DNA of 64,000 bases. Source: Ascarosepion bandense. Lineage: Eukaryota > Mollusca > Cephalopoda > Sepiida > Sepiidae. Made by a program: the position numbers and the translations under genes. This document shows positions 10,001 through 24,200 of the stretch, piece after piece. Position 1 is the first letter of the stretch; the number at the start of each line of letters is the position of its first letter. Below the pieces are notes generated by a model. It had not been told where the DNA came from. It did no database searches and was given only the letters and a program-made list of their open reading frames with translations. The stretch is from NCBI GenBank assembly GCA_037127315.1, contig JBBBDQ010001269.1, positions 1,598,501-1,662,500 on the forward strand, read 5' to 3'.

Positions 10001-13000
10001 TAGATCTATCTACTCCAATGAGATAGATCTATCTACTCTAATCGATAGATCTATCTACTCCAATAGATAGATCTATCTACTCCAATGATATAGATCTATC
10101 TACTCCAATAGATAGATCTATCTACTCCAATGAGATAGATCTATCTACTCCAATAGATAGGTCTATCTACTCCAATGAGATAGATCTATCTATCTACCAG
10201 ATAGATCTATCTATCAATAGATAGATCTATCTATCTACCAAGATAGATCTATCTAATCTAATAGATAGATCTATCTACTCCAATAGATAGGTATATCTAT
10301 CTAAATGAGATAGATCTATACGTAATAGATAGATCTATCTACCTAATAGATAGATCTATCTATCTAAATAGATAGATCTATCTATTCCAATAGATAGATC
10401 TATCTATCTAAATAGATAGATCTATCTACTCCAATAGATAGGTCTATCTATCTAAATGAGATAGATCTATCTATCAATAGATAGATCTATCTATCAATAG
10501 ACAGGTCTATCTATCTAATAGATAGATCTATCTATCAATGAGATAGATCTATCTACTCTAGATAGATCTATCTATCTAAATGAGATAGATCTATCTATCT
10601 AATAGATAGGTCTATCTATCTAATGAGATAGATCTATCTACTCTAATAGCTAGATCTATCTTACTCCAATAGATAGGTCTATCTACTCATAGATAGATCT
10701 ATCTACCTAATAGATAGGTCTATCTACTCCAATGAGATAGATCTATCTATCTAATAGATAGATTCTATCTACTCCAATAGATAGGTCTATCTATCTTCCA
10801 ATGAGATAGATCTATCTACTCCAATAGATAGGTCTATCTACTTCCATGAGATAGATCTATCTACTCCAATAGATAGATCTATCTACTCCAATAGATAGGT
10901 CTATCTATCTAAATGAGATAGATCTATCTATTCTAATAGATAGATCTATCTACACCAATAGATAGGTCTATCTATCTGGATGAGATAGATCTATCTACCT
11001 TAATAGATAGATCTATCTATTTCCAGAATGAGATAGATCTATCTACTCCAACGGATAGATCTATCTACCTAATAGATAGATCTATCTACTCCAATGAGAT
11101 AGATCTATCTATCTAATAGATAGGTCTATCTATCAATAGATAGATCTATCTATCCCAATAGATAGATCTATCTACTCCAATAAGATAGATTCATCTACCC
11201 AATAGATAGGTCTATCTACTCCAATGAGATAGATCATTCTATTTAATAGATAGATCTATCTACTCCAAAAGATAGATCTATCTATTTCCAATAGATAGAT
11301 CTATCTACTCCAATAGATAGATCTATCTACTCCAATAGATAGGTCTATCTATCTAATGAGATAGATCTATCTACTCCAATAGATAGATCTATCTACCCAA
11401 TAGATAGGTCTATCTATCAATAGATAGATCTATCTACTCCAATGAGATAGATCTATCTACTCTAATAGATAGATCTATCTACTCCAATAGATAGGTCTAT
11501 CTACTCCAATGAGATAGATCTATCTACTCCAATAGATAGGTCTATCTGGCCTAAATGAGATAGATCTATCTACTCCAATAGATAGATCTATTCACTCCAA
11601 TAGATAGGTCTATCTTTTACTCCAATGAGATAGATCTATCTACTCTAATAGATAGATCTATCTACCAATAGATAGGTCTATCTACCTACTGAGATAGATC
11701 TATCTACTCCAATAGATAGATCTATCTACTCCAATGAGATAGATCTATCTAACGGATAGATCTATCTACTCCAATAGATAGATCTATCTACCAATGAGAT
11801 AGATCTATCTATCAATAGATAGATCTATCTACTCCAATAGATAGGTCTATCTACCCAATAGATAGATCTATACGATAGATCTATCTACTCCAATAGATAG
11901 GTCTATCTATCTAATAGATAGATCTATCTACTCTAATAGATAGATCTATCTACTCCAATAGATAGGTCTATCTACTCCAATAGATAGGTCTACTCTTATC
12001 TTAATGAGATAGATCTATCTACCCTAATAGATCTATCTACCTACGATAGGTCTATCTACTCCAATAGATAGATCTATCTACTCTAATAGATAGATCTAAT
12101 GCCTCCAATAGATAGGTCTATCTATCAATGAGATAGATCTATCTACTCTAATAGATAGATCTATCTATCTAATAGATAGATCTATCTACTCCAATGAGAT
12201 AGATATATCTACTCCAATAGATAGGTCTATCTACTCCAATGAGATAGATCTACTTCCAATAGATAGGATCTATCTACCCAATAGATAGGTCTATCTACTC
12301 TGAATGAGATAGATCTATCTACTCTAATAGATAGATCTATCTATTTCCTCCAATGAGATAGATCTATCTACTCTAATAAATAGATAGATCTATCTACTCC
12401 AATGAGATAGATCTATCTACTCCAATGACATAGATCTATCTACTCCAATAGATAGGTCTATCTACTCCAATGAGATAGATCTATCTACTCCAATAGATAG
12501 GTATATCTACTCCAATGAGATAGATCTATCTACTCTAATAGATAGATCTATCTACTCCAATAGATAGGTCTATCTACTCCAATGAGATAGATCTATCTAC
12601 TCTAATAGATAGATCTATCTACTCCAATAGATAGATCTATCTACTCCAATGAGATAGATCTATCTACTCCAATAGATATATCTATCTACTCCAATAGATA
12701 GATCTATCTACTCCAATGAGATAGATCTATCTACTCCAATAGATAGATCTATCTACTCCAATGAGATAGATCTATCTACCCCAATAGATAGATCTATCTA
12801 CTCCAATAGATAGGTCTATCTACTCTAATAGATAGATCTATCTACTCCAATAGATAGATCTATCTACTCCAATGAGATAGATCTATCTACTCCAATAGAT
12901 AGATCTATCTACTCCAATGAGATAGATCTATCTACTCCAATAGATAGGTCTATCTACTCCAATGAGAGAGATCTATCTACTCCAATAGATAGATCTATCT

Positions 13001-16000
13001 ACTCCAATAAGATAGATCTATCTACTCCAATGAGATAGATCTATCTACTCTAATAGATAGATCTATCTACTCCAATAAGATAGATCAATCTACTCCAATG
13101 AGATAGATCTATCTACTCAAATAGATAGGTCTATCTACTCCAATGAGATAGATCTATCTACTCTAATAGATAGATCTATCTACTCCAATAGATAGATCTA
13201 TCTACTCCAATGAGATAGATCTATCTACTCCAATAGATAGATCTATCTACTCCAATAGATAGATCTATCTACTCTAATAGATAGATCTATCTACTCCAAT
13301 AGATAGATCTATCTACTCCAATAGATAGATCTATCTACTCCAATAGATAGATCTATCTACTCCAATAGATAGATCTATCTACTCTAATAGATAGATCTAT
13401 GTACTCCAATGAGATAGATCTATCTACTCCAATGAGATAGATCTATCTAATCTAATAGATAGATCTATCTACTCCAATAGATAGATCTATCTACTCTAAT
13501 AGATAGATCTATCTACTCCAATGAGATAGATCTATCTACTCCAATGATATAGATCTATCTACTCCAATAGATAGATCTATCTACTCCAATGAGATAGATC
13601 TATCTACTCCAATAGATAGGTCTATCTACTCCAAAGAGATAGATCTATCTACTCCAATAGATAGATCTATCTACTCCAATGAGATAGATCTATCTACTCC
13701 AATGAGATAGATCTATCTACTCCAATGAGATAGATCTATCTACTCCAATAGATAGATCTATCTACTCCAATGAGATAGATCTATCTACTCCAATAGATAG
13801 ATCTATCTACTCCAATGAGATAGATCTATATACTCCAATAGATAGATCTATCTACTCCAATGAGATAGATCTATCTACTCCAATAGATAGGTCTATCTAC
13901 TCCAATGAGATAGATCTATCTACTCCAATAGATAGATCTATCTACTCCAATGAGATAGATCTATCTACTCTAATAGATAGATCTATCTACCCCAATAGAT
14001 AGATCTATCTACTCCAATGAGATAGATCTATCTACTCCAATAGATAGATCTATCTACTCCAATGAGATAGATCTATCTACTCTAATAGATAGATCTATCT
14101 ACTCCAATAGATAGATCTATCTTCTCCAATGAGATAGATCTATCTACTCCAATGAGATAGACCTATCTACTCCAATAGATAGATCTATCTACTCCAATGA
14201 GATAGATCTATCTACTCCAATAGATAGATCTATCTACTCCGATGAGATAGATCTATCTACTCCAATAGATAGGTCTATCTACTCCAATGAGATAGATCTA
14301 TCTACTCCAATAGATAGATCTATCTACTCCAATAGATAGATCTATCTACTCCAATAGATAGATCTATCTACTCTAATAGATGGATCTATCTACTCCAATA
14401 GATAGATCTGTCTACTCCAATGAGATAGATCTATCTACTCCAATAGATAGATCTATCTACTCCAATGAGATAGATCTATCTACTCCAATAGATAGGTCTA
14501 TATACTCCAATGAGATAGATCTATCTACTCCAATAGATAGATCTATCTTACTCCAATGAGATAGATCTATCTACTCCAATAGAGAGGTCTATTTACTCAA
14601 TGAGATAGATCTATCTACACTCCAATAGATAGATCTATCTCTCCAATAGATAGATTCATCGACTCCAATAGATAGATCTATCTACTCCAATAGATAGATC
14701 TATCTATCAATAGATGGATCTATCTATCAATAGATAGATCTATCTACTCCAATGAGATAGATCTATCTACTCCAATAGATAGATCTATCTACTCCAATAG
14801 ATAGATCTATCTACTCCAATGAGATATATCTATCTACTCTAATAGACAGATCTATCTACTCCAATAGATAGGTCTATCTACTCCAATGAGATAGATCTAT
14901 CTATTCCAATAGATAGATCTATCTACTCCAATGAGATAGATCTATCTGCTTCCAATAGATAGATCTATCTACTCCAATGAGATAGATCTATCTACTCCAA
15001 TGGATAGATCTATCTACTCCAATAGATAGATCTATCTACTCCAATGAGATAGATCTATCTACTCCAATAGATAGATCTATCTACTCTAATAGATAGATCT
15101 ATCTACTCCAATGAGATATATCTATCTACTCTAATAGACAGATCTATCTACTCCAATAGATAGATTCATCTTACTCTAATAGATAGATCTATCTACTCCA
15201 ATGAGATAGATCTATCTACTCCAACGGATAGATCTATCTACTCCAATGAGATAGATCTATCTACCCCAATAGATAGATCTATCTACCCACAGATAGGTCT
15301 ATCTATCTAATGAGATAGATCTATCTACTCCAATAGATAGGTCTATCTACTCCAATGAGAGAGATCTATCTATCTAAATAGATAGATCTATCTACTCCAA
15401 TAAGATAGATCTATCTACTCCAATGAGATAGATCTATCTACCTAATAGATAGATCTATCTACTCCAATAAGATAGATCAATCTACTCCAATGAGATAGAT
15501 CTATCTATCTAAATAGATAGGTCTATCACTCCAATGAGATAGATCTATCTACGAATAGATAGATCTATCTACTCCAATAGATAGATCTATCTACTCCAAT
15601 GAGATAGATCTATCTACTCCAATAGATAGATCTATCTATCAATAGATAGATCTATCTACTCTAATAGATAGATCTATCTACTTGAATAGATAGATCTATC
15701 TACTCCAATAGATAGATCTATCTATCAATAGATAGATCTATCTACTCCAATAGATAGATCTATCTACTCCAATAGATAGATCTATCTACTCTAATAGATA
15801 GATCTATGTACTCCAATGAGATAGATCTATCTACTCCAATGAGATAGATCTATCTAATCTAATAGATAGATCTATCTACTCCAATAGATAGATCTATCTA
15901 CTCTAATAGATAGATCTATCTACTCCAATGAGATAGATCTATCTACTCCAATGATATAGATCTATCTACTCCAATAGATAGATCTATCTACTCCAATGAG

Positions 16001-16529
16001 ATAGATCTATCTACTCCAATAGATATGTCTATCTACTCCAAAGAGATAGATCTATCTACTCCAATAGATAGATCTATCTACTCCAATGAGATAGATCTAT
16101 CTACTCCAATGAGATAGATCTATCTACTCCAATGAGATAGATCTATCTACTCCAATAGATAGATCTATCTACTCCAATGAGATAGATCTATCTACTCCAA
16201 TAGATAGATCTATCTACTCCAATGAGATAGATCTATATACTCCAATAGATAGATCTATCTACTCCAATGAGATAGATCTATCTACTCCAATAGATAGGTC
16301 TATCTACTCCAATGAGATAGATCTATCTACTCCAATAGATAGATCTATCTACTCCAATGAGATAGATCTATCTACTCTAATAGATAGATCTATCTACCCC
16401 AATAGATAGATCTATCTACTCCAATGAGATAGATCTATCTACTCCAATAGATAGATCTATCTACTCCAATAGATAGATCTATCTACTCTAACAGATAGAT
16501 CTATCTACTCTAATAGATAGATCTATCTG
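7097..16529. repeat. GATA-palindrome satellite, left block
   Basis: About 9.4 kb of head-to-tail 22- or 23-bp units: a perfect 16-bp palindrome TAGATAGATCTATCTA plus the spacer CTCCAA(T or TG). Every intact unit has an AGATCT centre and a GATA motif on each strand. Frequent variants are a G in GATAGGTC and a T in CTCTAAT. Rare markers recur at a higher-order spacing: TAATAGCTAGATC at about 8,285 and 10,645; CCAAAAGATAG at about 8,944 and 11,265; a GATCTATGTACTCC variant at about 13,393 and 15,799. These give periods near 2.3-2.4 kb. Sub-blocks at about 7,760-8,900, 10,180-12,360 and 14,580-15,720 have many spacer irregularities (CTATCTAAT, CTATCAAT, CTATTTCCAAT), whereas other parts are nearly regular. 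Apparent open frames (repeating STPIDRSIYSNEID) are by-products of the repeat. Confidence 0.98.
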
Positions 16530-18179
16530 TTATATATATTTTCGGAATCCCAACCATAGTCTTAAAGAAATGTGCCCCTGAACTCTCCTCTATCCTTTCT
16601 AAGCTCTACAACCTCTGCCTATCTGCTTCCTGCTTTCCTGCCTGTTGGAAATCTTCCTCTATAGTTCCTATATTTAAAAACACTGGAGAACCCTCTGACC
16701 CTGCAAATTACCGCCCTATCAGCCTTCTTCCGATCTTTGGCAAAGTGTTCGAAGCCATTATCAACGCCGAGGTGGTTCAGCATCTCACAGCACACAGGCT
16801 CCTCTCGGACAAGCAATATGGTTTCCGCTTCACCAGGTCTAATGCTGATATGCTAACGACCATCACCGAGTACATATACCAGGCACTCGACAGGAATGGC
16901 GAAGCTCGAACCGTTGCATTGGATATATCTAAGGCGTTCGACAGAGTTTGGCATGCTGGCCTTCTATGTAAACTGCGGAGCTATGGTATAACTGGACATT
17001 TGTTTGAACTAATCCAGTCATTCCTCTCTAACCGCACAATGAAAGTGGTATTAAACGGACATGCCTCTCAGAACTACCATACAAACGCAGGTGTCCCCCA
17101 AGGCTCCATCTTAGGTCCTACACTCTTCCTGATATATATTAATGATCTCCCTGATTCCATAAGAACCCAAATAGGTTTGTACGCCGATGACACCACAGTT
17201 TACTCTCGCCTCCAACAAAAATCTGGTGTAGGCGTCAAAGCTAAACTCGCAGCCGAGATTGAAAAAGACCTCCAATCCATATTGGACTGGGGTAAGAAGT
17301 GGCTAGTAAATTTTAATGCTTCTAAAACGAAGCTACTGTCAATTAACCATCATCGACAATCTCACCTACCTCCCATTAGCATGGACCAGGCTTGCCTCCC
17401 AGAGAGTAAAACACTACGCCTCCTTGGTCTCACACTTTCAGCGGACCTCAAATGGAATGACTATATCGAATCCATTGCTAAATCCGCTGCTATGAAAGTC
17501 GGTTCTCTGTGTAGGGCCCGGAAGTTTTTTCCGTCTAAATCTATCCTGCACATTTACAAATCTACCATCCGCCCGTGCATTGAATACTGCTGCCATATCT
17601 GGTCGGGTGCCCCTGCTGTTCTCCTCGGGCTTCTCGATAAGGTTCAGAGGAGGGTCTGTAATGTGATAGATACCGACTTGGCAGACCGCCTGCAGTCTCT
17701 CTCCCACCGGCGAGACGTGGCTTCGCTGTGTCTCTTCTATAAATACTTTCACGGCTTCTGCTCCGATGAACTTAGATCACTGGTGCCCCCTAAATACGAA
17801 TTTGCACGAGATACTAGATTAGCAACTAGATCCCACCCTTTTACAGTGAAATCGATAAAATGCAGCCGTAACTTCTACTCCAACAGTTTCTTTCCTCGCA
17901 CTTCCCGACTGTGGAATTCTCTTCCAAACGATTGCTTCCCCGACGGCTACAATCTTCAGGAGTTTAAATGTAAGGTCAATAGACACCTCCTAACACACTA
18001 ACCTGCTCCCATTCTATCAAACACTCTTCCCATCTGCCCGACACTCATCCTCGCTATCCTTACTCATCTATTACCTTTCTCCTGACATTCCCTATGTCTA
18101 TCCACTCCTTCTCTTTACCTTCCCCTATGTAGCCCCATGCGCAATAGTGGCAGTGGAATGCCTTGCTTGGGGTGAGATG

Positions 18180-18210
<31 letters not shown>
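16530..18210 (+). mobile_element. LINE-A non-LTR retrotransposon, 5'-truncated insertion in the satellite
   Basis: A single plus-strand insertion flanked by the same satellite on both sides. The left junction is a short ATATATATT stretch, then coding sequence starts mid-domain. The right end is a pure poly(A) of 28 nt (18,183-18,210), then satellite resumes. 5' truncation plus a long poly(A) is the normal outcome of target-primed reverse transcription. I see no clear target-site duplication, though one would be hard to spot in satellite DNA. The 3' untranslated region (18,002-18,182) ends with GCCTTGCTTGGGGTGAGATGATT, a motif shared with fragments at 6.7, 6.9, 53.6, 56.2 and 61.9 kb. Confidence 0.95.
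16541..18001 (+). CDS. LINE-A reverse transcriptase, C-terminal portion (partial)
   Basis: Reverse transcriptase of a non-LTR retrotransposon, copying the element RNA at a nicked target. The frame is open from the truncation point to a stop at 17,999-18,001, about 486 codons with no frameshift. An ATG/GTG start near 16,745 is not real: the same frame reads on upstream through ANYRPISLLPIFGKVFE, a classic RT motif. In order: RT fingers (NYRPISLL), QYGFR, ALDISKAFDRVWH (first catalytic aspartate), NAGVPQGSILGPTLFLIYIND, and GLYADDTTVYSRL with the catalytic YADD. After that come a thumb region and a C-terminal tail (SRNFYSNSFFPRTSRLWNSLP). The endonuclease domain is lost with the 5' end. Motifs fit the Jockey/CR1/I group; I cannot fix the clade. 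The intact frame suggests a young copy, but it cannot be autonomous. Confidence 0.93.
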   Translation, partial: FGIPTIVLKKCAPELSSILSKLYNLCLSASCFPACWKSSSIVPIFKNTGEPSDPANYRPISLLPIFGKVFEAIINAEVVQHLTAHRLLSDKQYGFRFTRSNADMLTTITEYIYQALDRNGEARTVALDISKAFDRVWHAGLLCKLRSYGITGHLFELIQSFLSNRTMKVVLNGHASQNYHTNAGVPQGSILGPTLFLIYINDLPDSIRTQIGLYADDTTVYSRLQQKSGVGVKAKLAAEIEKDLQSILDWGKKWLVNFNASKTKLLSINHHRQSHLPPISMDQACLPESKTLRLLGLTLSADLKWNDYIESIAKSAAMKVGSLCRARKFFPSKSILHIYKSTIRPCIEYCCHIWSGAPAVLLGLLDKVQRRVCNVIDTDLADRLQSLSHRRDVASLCLFYKYFHGFCSDELRSLVPPKYEFARDTRLATRSHPFTVKSIKCSRNFYSNSFFPRTSRLWNSLPNDCFPDGYNLQEFKCKVNRHLLTH

Positions 18211-18213
<3 letters not shown>

Positions 18214-21200
18214 CAATGAGAGATCGATCTACTCCTACTCCAATGAGATAGATCTATCTACCTCCAATTAGATAGATCTATCTACTCCAATGAGATAGAT
18301 CTATCTACTCCAATAGATAGGTCTATCTACTCCAATGAGATAGATCTATCTACTCCAATAGATAGATCTATCTACTCCAATGAGATAGATCTATCTACTC
18401 TAATAGATAGATCTATCTACTCCAATAGATAGATCTATCTACTCCAATGAGATAGATCTATCTACTCCAATGAGATAGACCTATCTACTCCAATAGATAG
18501 ATCTATCTACTCCAATGAGATAGATCTATCTACTCCAACAGATAGATCTATCTACTCCGATGAGATAGATCTATCTACTCCAATAGATAGGTCTATCTAC
18601 TCCAATGAGATAGATCTATCTACTCCAATAGATAGATCTATCTACTCCAATAGATAGATCTATCTACTCCAATAGATAGATCTATCTACTCTAATAGATG
18701 GATCTATCTACTCCAATAGATAGATCTGTCTACTCCAATGAGATAGATCTATCTACTCCAATAGATAGATCTATCTACTCCAATGAGATAGATCTATCTA
18801 CTCCAATAGATAGGTCTATATACTCCAATGAGATAGATCTATCTACTCCAATAGATAGATCTATCTACTCCAATAGATAGATCTATCTCCTCCAATAGAT
18901 AGATCTATCTACTCCAATAGATAGATCTATCTACTCCAATAGATAGATCTATCTACTCTAATAGATGGATCTATCTACTCCAATAGATAGATCTATCTAC
19001 TCCAATGAGATAGATCTATCTACTCCAATAGATAGATCTATCTACTCCAATAGATAGATCTATCTACTCCAATGAGATATATCTATCTACTCTAATAGAC
19101 AGATCTATCTACTCCAATAGATAGGTCTATCTACTCCAATGAGATAGATCTATCTACTCCAATAGATAGATCTATCTACTCCAATGAGATAGATCTATCT
19201 ACTCCAATAGATAGATCTATCTACTCCAATGAGATAGATCTATCTACTCCAATGGATAGAACTATCTACTCCAATAGATAGATCTATCTACTCCAATGAG
19301 ATAGATCTATCTACTCCAATAGACAGATCTATCTACTCTAATAGATAGATCTATCTACTCCAATGAGATATATCTATCTACTCTAATAGACAGATCTATC
19401 TACTCCAATAGATAGATCTATCTACTCTAATAGATAGATCTATCTACTCCAATGAGATATATCTATCTACTCTAATAGATAGATCTATCTACTCCAATGA
19501 GATAGATCTATCTACTCCAATAGATAGATCTATCTACTCTAATAGATAGATCTATCTACTCCAATGAGATATATCTATCTACTCTAATAGACAGATCTAT
19601 CTACTCCAATAGATAGGTCTATCTACTCCAATGAGATAGATCTATCTACTCCAATAGATAGATCTATCTACTCCAATGAGATAGATCTATCTACTCCAAC
19701 GGATAGATCTATCTACTCCAATAGATAGATCTATCTACTCCAATGAGATAGATCTATCTACTCCAATAGATGGATCTATCTACTCCAATAGATAGATCTA
19801 TCTACTCCAATAGATAGATCTATCTACTCCAATGAGATAGATCTATCTACTCTAATAGATAGATCTATCTACTCCAATAGATAGGTCTATCTACTCCAAT
19901 GAGATAGATCTATCTACTCCAATAGATAGATCTATCTACTCTAATGAGATAGATCTATCTACTCCAATAGATAGATCTATCTACTCCAATAGATAGATCT
20001 ATCTACTCCAATAGATAGATCTATCTACTCCAATGAGATTGATCTATCTACTCCAATAGATAGATCTATCTACTCCAATAGATAGATCTATCTACTCCAA
20101 TAGATAGAGCTATCTACTCCAATGAGATAGATCTATCTACTCTAATAGATAGATCTATCTACTCCAATAGATAGATCTATCTATTCCAATGAGATAGATC
20201 TATCTACTCCAATCGATAGGTCTATCTACTCCAATGAGATAGATCTATCTACTCCAATAGATAGATCTATCTACTCCAATAGATAGATCTATCTACTCCA
20301 ATAGATAGGTCTATCTACTCCAATGAGATAGATCTATCTACTCTAATAGATAGATCTATCTACTCCAATAGATAGATCTATCTACTCCAATGAGATAGAT
20401 CTATCTACTCCAATAGATAGATCTATCTACTCCAATGAGATAGATCTATCTACTCCAATAGATAGGTCTATCTTCTCCAATGAGATAGATCTATCTACTC
20501 CAATAGATATATCTATCTACTCCAATAAGATAGATCTATCTACTCCAATGAGATAGATCTATCTACTCTAATAGATAGATCTATCTACTCCAATAAGATA
20601 GATCAATCTACTCCAATGAGATAGATCTATCTACTCAAATAGATAGGTCTATCTACTCCAATGAGATAGATCTATCTACTCTAATAGATAGATCTATCTA
20701 CTCCAATTGATAGATCTATCTGCTCCAATGAGATAGACATATCTACTCCAATAAATAGATCTATCTACTCCAATAGATAGGTCTATCTACTCCAATGAGA
20801 TAGATCTATCTACTCCAATAGATAGATCTATCTACTCCAATAGATAGTCTATCTACTCCAATGAGATAGATCTATGTACTCCAATAGATAGATCTATCTA
20901 CTCCAATAGATAGATCTATCTACTCCAATAGATAGATCTATCTACTCTAATAGATAGATCTATGTACTCCAATGAGATAGATCTATCTACTCCAATGATA
21001 TATATCTATCTACTCTAATAGATAGATCTATCTACTCCAATGAGATAGATCTATCTACTCTAATAGATGGATATATCTACTCCAATAGATAGATCTATCT
21101 ACTCCAATGAGATAGATCTATCTACTCTAATAGATAGATCTATCTACTCCAATGAGATAGATCTATCTACTCCAATAGATAGGTCTATCTACTCCAATGA

Positions 21201-24200
21201 GATAGATCTATCTACTCCAATAGATAGATATATCTATCTAATAGATAGATCTATCTACTCCAATAGATAGATCTATCTATCTAATAGATAGATCTATCTA
21301 CTCTAATAGATAGTTCTATCTACTCTAATAGATAGATCTATCTACTCCAATGAGATAGTTCTATCTATTTCTAATGAGATAGATCTATCTACTCCAATAG
21401 ATAGATCTATCTACTCCAATGAGATAGATCTATCTATCTCCAATAGATAGGTCTATCTACTCCAATGAGATAGATGTATCTACTCCAATAGATAGATCTA
21501 TCTACTGAATGAGATAGATCTATCTACTCTAATAGATAGATCTATGTACTCCAATAGATAGATCTATATACTCCAATGAGATAGATCTATCTTATCATAT
21601 AGATCTATCTACCCAATAGATAGATCATCTATCTAATTGTGATAGATCTATCTACTCCAATAGATAGATCTATCTATCAAGAATGAGATAGATCTATCTA
21701 CTCCAATAGATAGATCCATTCATCCAATGAGATAGATCTATCTACTCCAATAGATAGGTCTATCTTCTTCCAATGAGATAGATCTATCTACTCCAATAGA
21801 TAGATCTATCTATCATCGAGATAGATCTATCTACTCTAATAGATAGATCTATCTACTCTCCAATAGATAGATTCTATCTACTCCAATGAGATAGATCTAT
21901 CTGATGATAGATTCATCTACTCCAAATGAGATAGGATCAGTCTATTTCCACAGATAGATCTATCTACTCCAATATATAGATCTATCTATCTAATGAGATA
22001 GATCTATCTACTCCAATAGATAGATCTATCTATCAATAGATAGATCTATCTACTCTAATAGATAGATCTATCTACCTAATGAGATAGATCTATCTACTCC
22101 AATGAGATAGATCTATCTATTCTAATAGATAGATCTATCTACTCCAATAGATAGATCTATCTATCTAATGAGATAGATCTATCTATCTATAGATAGATCT
22201 ATCTATCTAATAGATAGATCTATCTACTCCAATGAGATAGATCTATCTATCAATAGATAGATCTATCTACTCCAATAGATAGATCTATCTATCTAATAGA
22301 TAGATCTATCTACTCCAATGAGATAGATCTATCTATCAATAGATAGATCTATCTACTCCAATAGATAGATCTATCTACTCTAATAGATAGATCTATCTAT
22401 CTAAATGAGATAGATCTATCTATCTAATTAGATAGATCTATCTACTCTAATAGATAGATCTATCTACTCCAATAGATAGATCTATCTACTCCAATGAGAT
22501 AGATCTATCTATCAATAGATAGATCTATCTACTCCAATAGATAGATCTATCTATCAATAGATAGATCTATCTACTCCAAATGATAGATCTATCTATCAAT
22601 AGATAGATCTATCTTACCCAATAGATAGATCTATCTACTTCCAATGAGATAGATCTATCTACTCCAATAGATAGATCTATCTATCTAATAGATAGATCTA
22701 TCTACTCCAATGAGATAGATCTATCTACTCCAATAGATAGGTCTATCTACTCCAATGAGATAGATCTATCTACTCCAATAGATAGATCTATCTACTCCAA
22801 TAGATAGATCTATCTATCTAAATAGATAGATCTATCTACTCTAATAGATGGATCTATCTACTCCAATAGAAAGATCTATCTATCATCTAATGAGATAGGA
22901 TCTTATCTACTCCAATAGATAGATCTATCTACTCCAATAGATAGATCTATCTACTCCAATGAGATATATCTATCTACTCTAATAGACAGATCTATCTACT
23001 CCAATAGATAGGTCTATCTATTCTCCAATGAGATAGATCTATCTACTCCAATAGATAGATCTATCTACTCCAATGAGATAGATCTATCTACTCCAATAGA
23101 TAGGTCTATCTATTTCCACGAGATAGATCTATCTACTCCAATAGATAGATCTATCTATCAATGAGATAGATCTATCTATCTAATGATAGGTCTATTCATT
23201 TCCAATGAGATAGATCTATCTACTCCAATAGATAGATCTATCTACTCCACAGATAGATCTATCTACTCCAATAGATAGATCTATCTACTCCAATGAGATA
23301 GATCTATCTACTCCAATAGATAGATCTATCTATCTAAATAGATAGATCTATCTACTCCAATGAGATATATCTATCTACTCTAATAGACAGATCTATCTAC
23401 TCCAATAGATAGGTCTATCTATCAAGAATGAGATCTATCTACTCCAATAGATAGATCTATCTATCTGAATGAGATAGATCTATCTACCCAATAGATAGAT
23501 CTATCTATCTAATTAGATAGATCTATCTACACCAATAGATAGATCTATCTACTCCAATGGATAGATCTATCTACTTCATTAGATAGATCTATCTACTCCA
23601 ATGAGATAGATCTATCTACCCAATAGATAGATCTATCTATCAATAGATAGATCTATCTATCTAACAGATAGATCTATCTACTCCAATGAGATATATCTAT
23701 CTACTCTAATAGACAGAGATCTATCTACTCCAATAGATAGGTCTATCTATCTAATGAGATAGATCTATCTACTCCAATAGATAGATCTATCTACCTCATC
23801 GAGATAGATCTATCTACCCAATAGATAGATCTATCTATCTAATAGATAGATCTATCTACCTAAATGAGATTGATCTATCTATCTAAATAGATAGATCTAT
23901 CTACTCCAATAGATAGATCTATCTACCCAATAGATAGAGCTATCTACTCCAATGAGATAGATCTATCTATCAATAGATAGATCTATCTATCAATAGATAG
24001 ATCTATCTATCTAATGAGATAGATCTATCTACTCCAATAGATAGGTCTATCTATTTCCAATGAGATAGATCTATCTACTCCAATAGATAGATCTATCTAT
24101 CTCCAATAGATAGATCTATCTACCTACCAGATAGATCTATCTACCCAATGAGATAGATCTATCTACTCCAATAGATAGGTCTATCTACTCCAATGAGATA

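Noticed and set aside
16745..18001. Start of the LINE-A protein at 16,745
   Set aside because: The codon is GTG within the RT fingers. The same frame extends upstream with conserved NYRPISLL-type residues to the truncation point.
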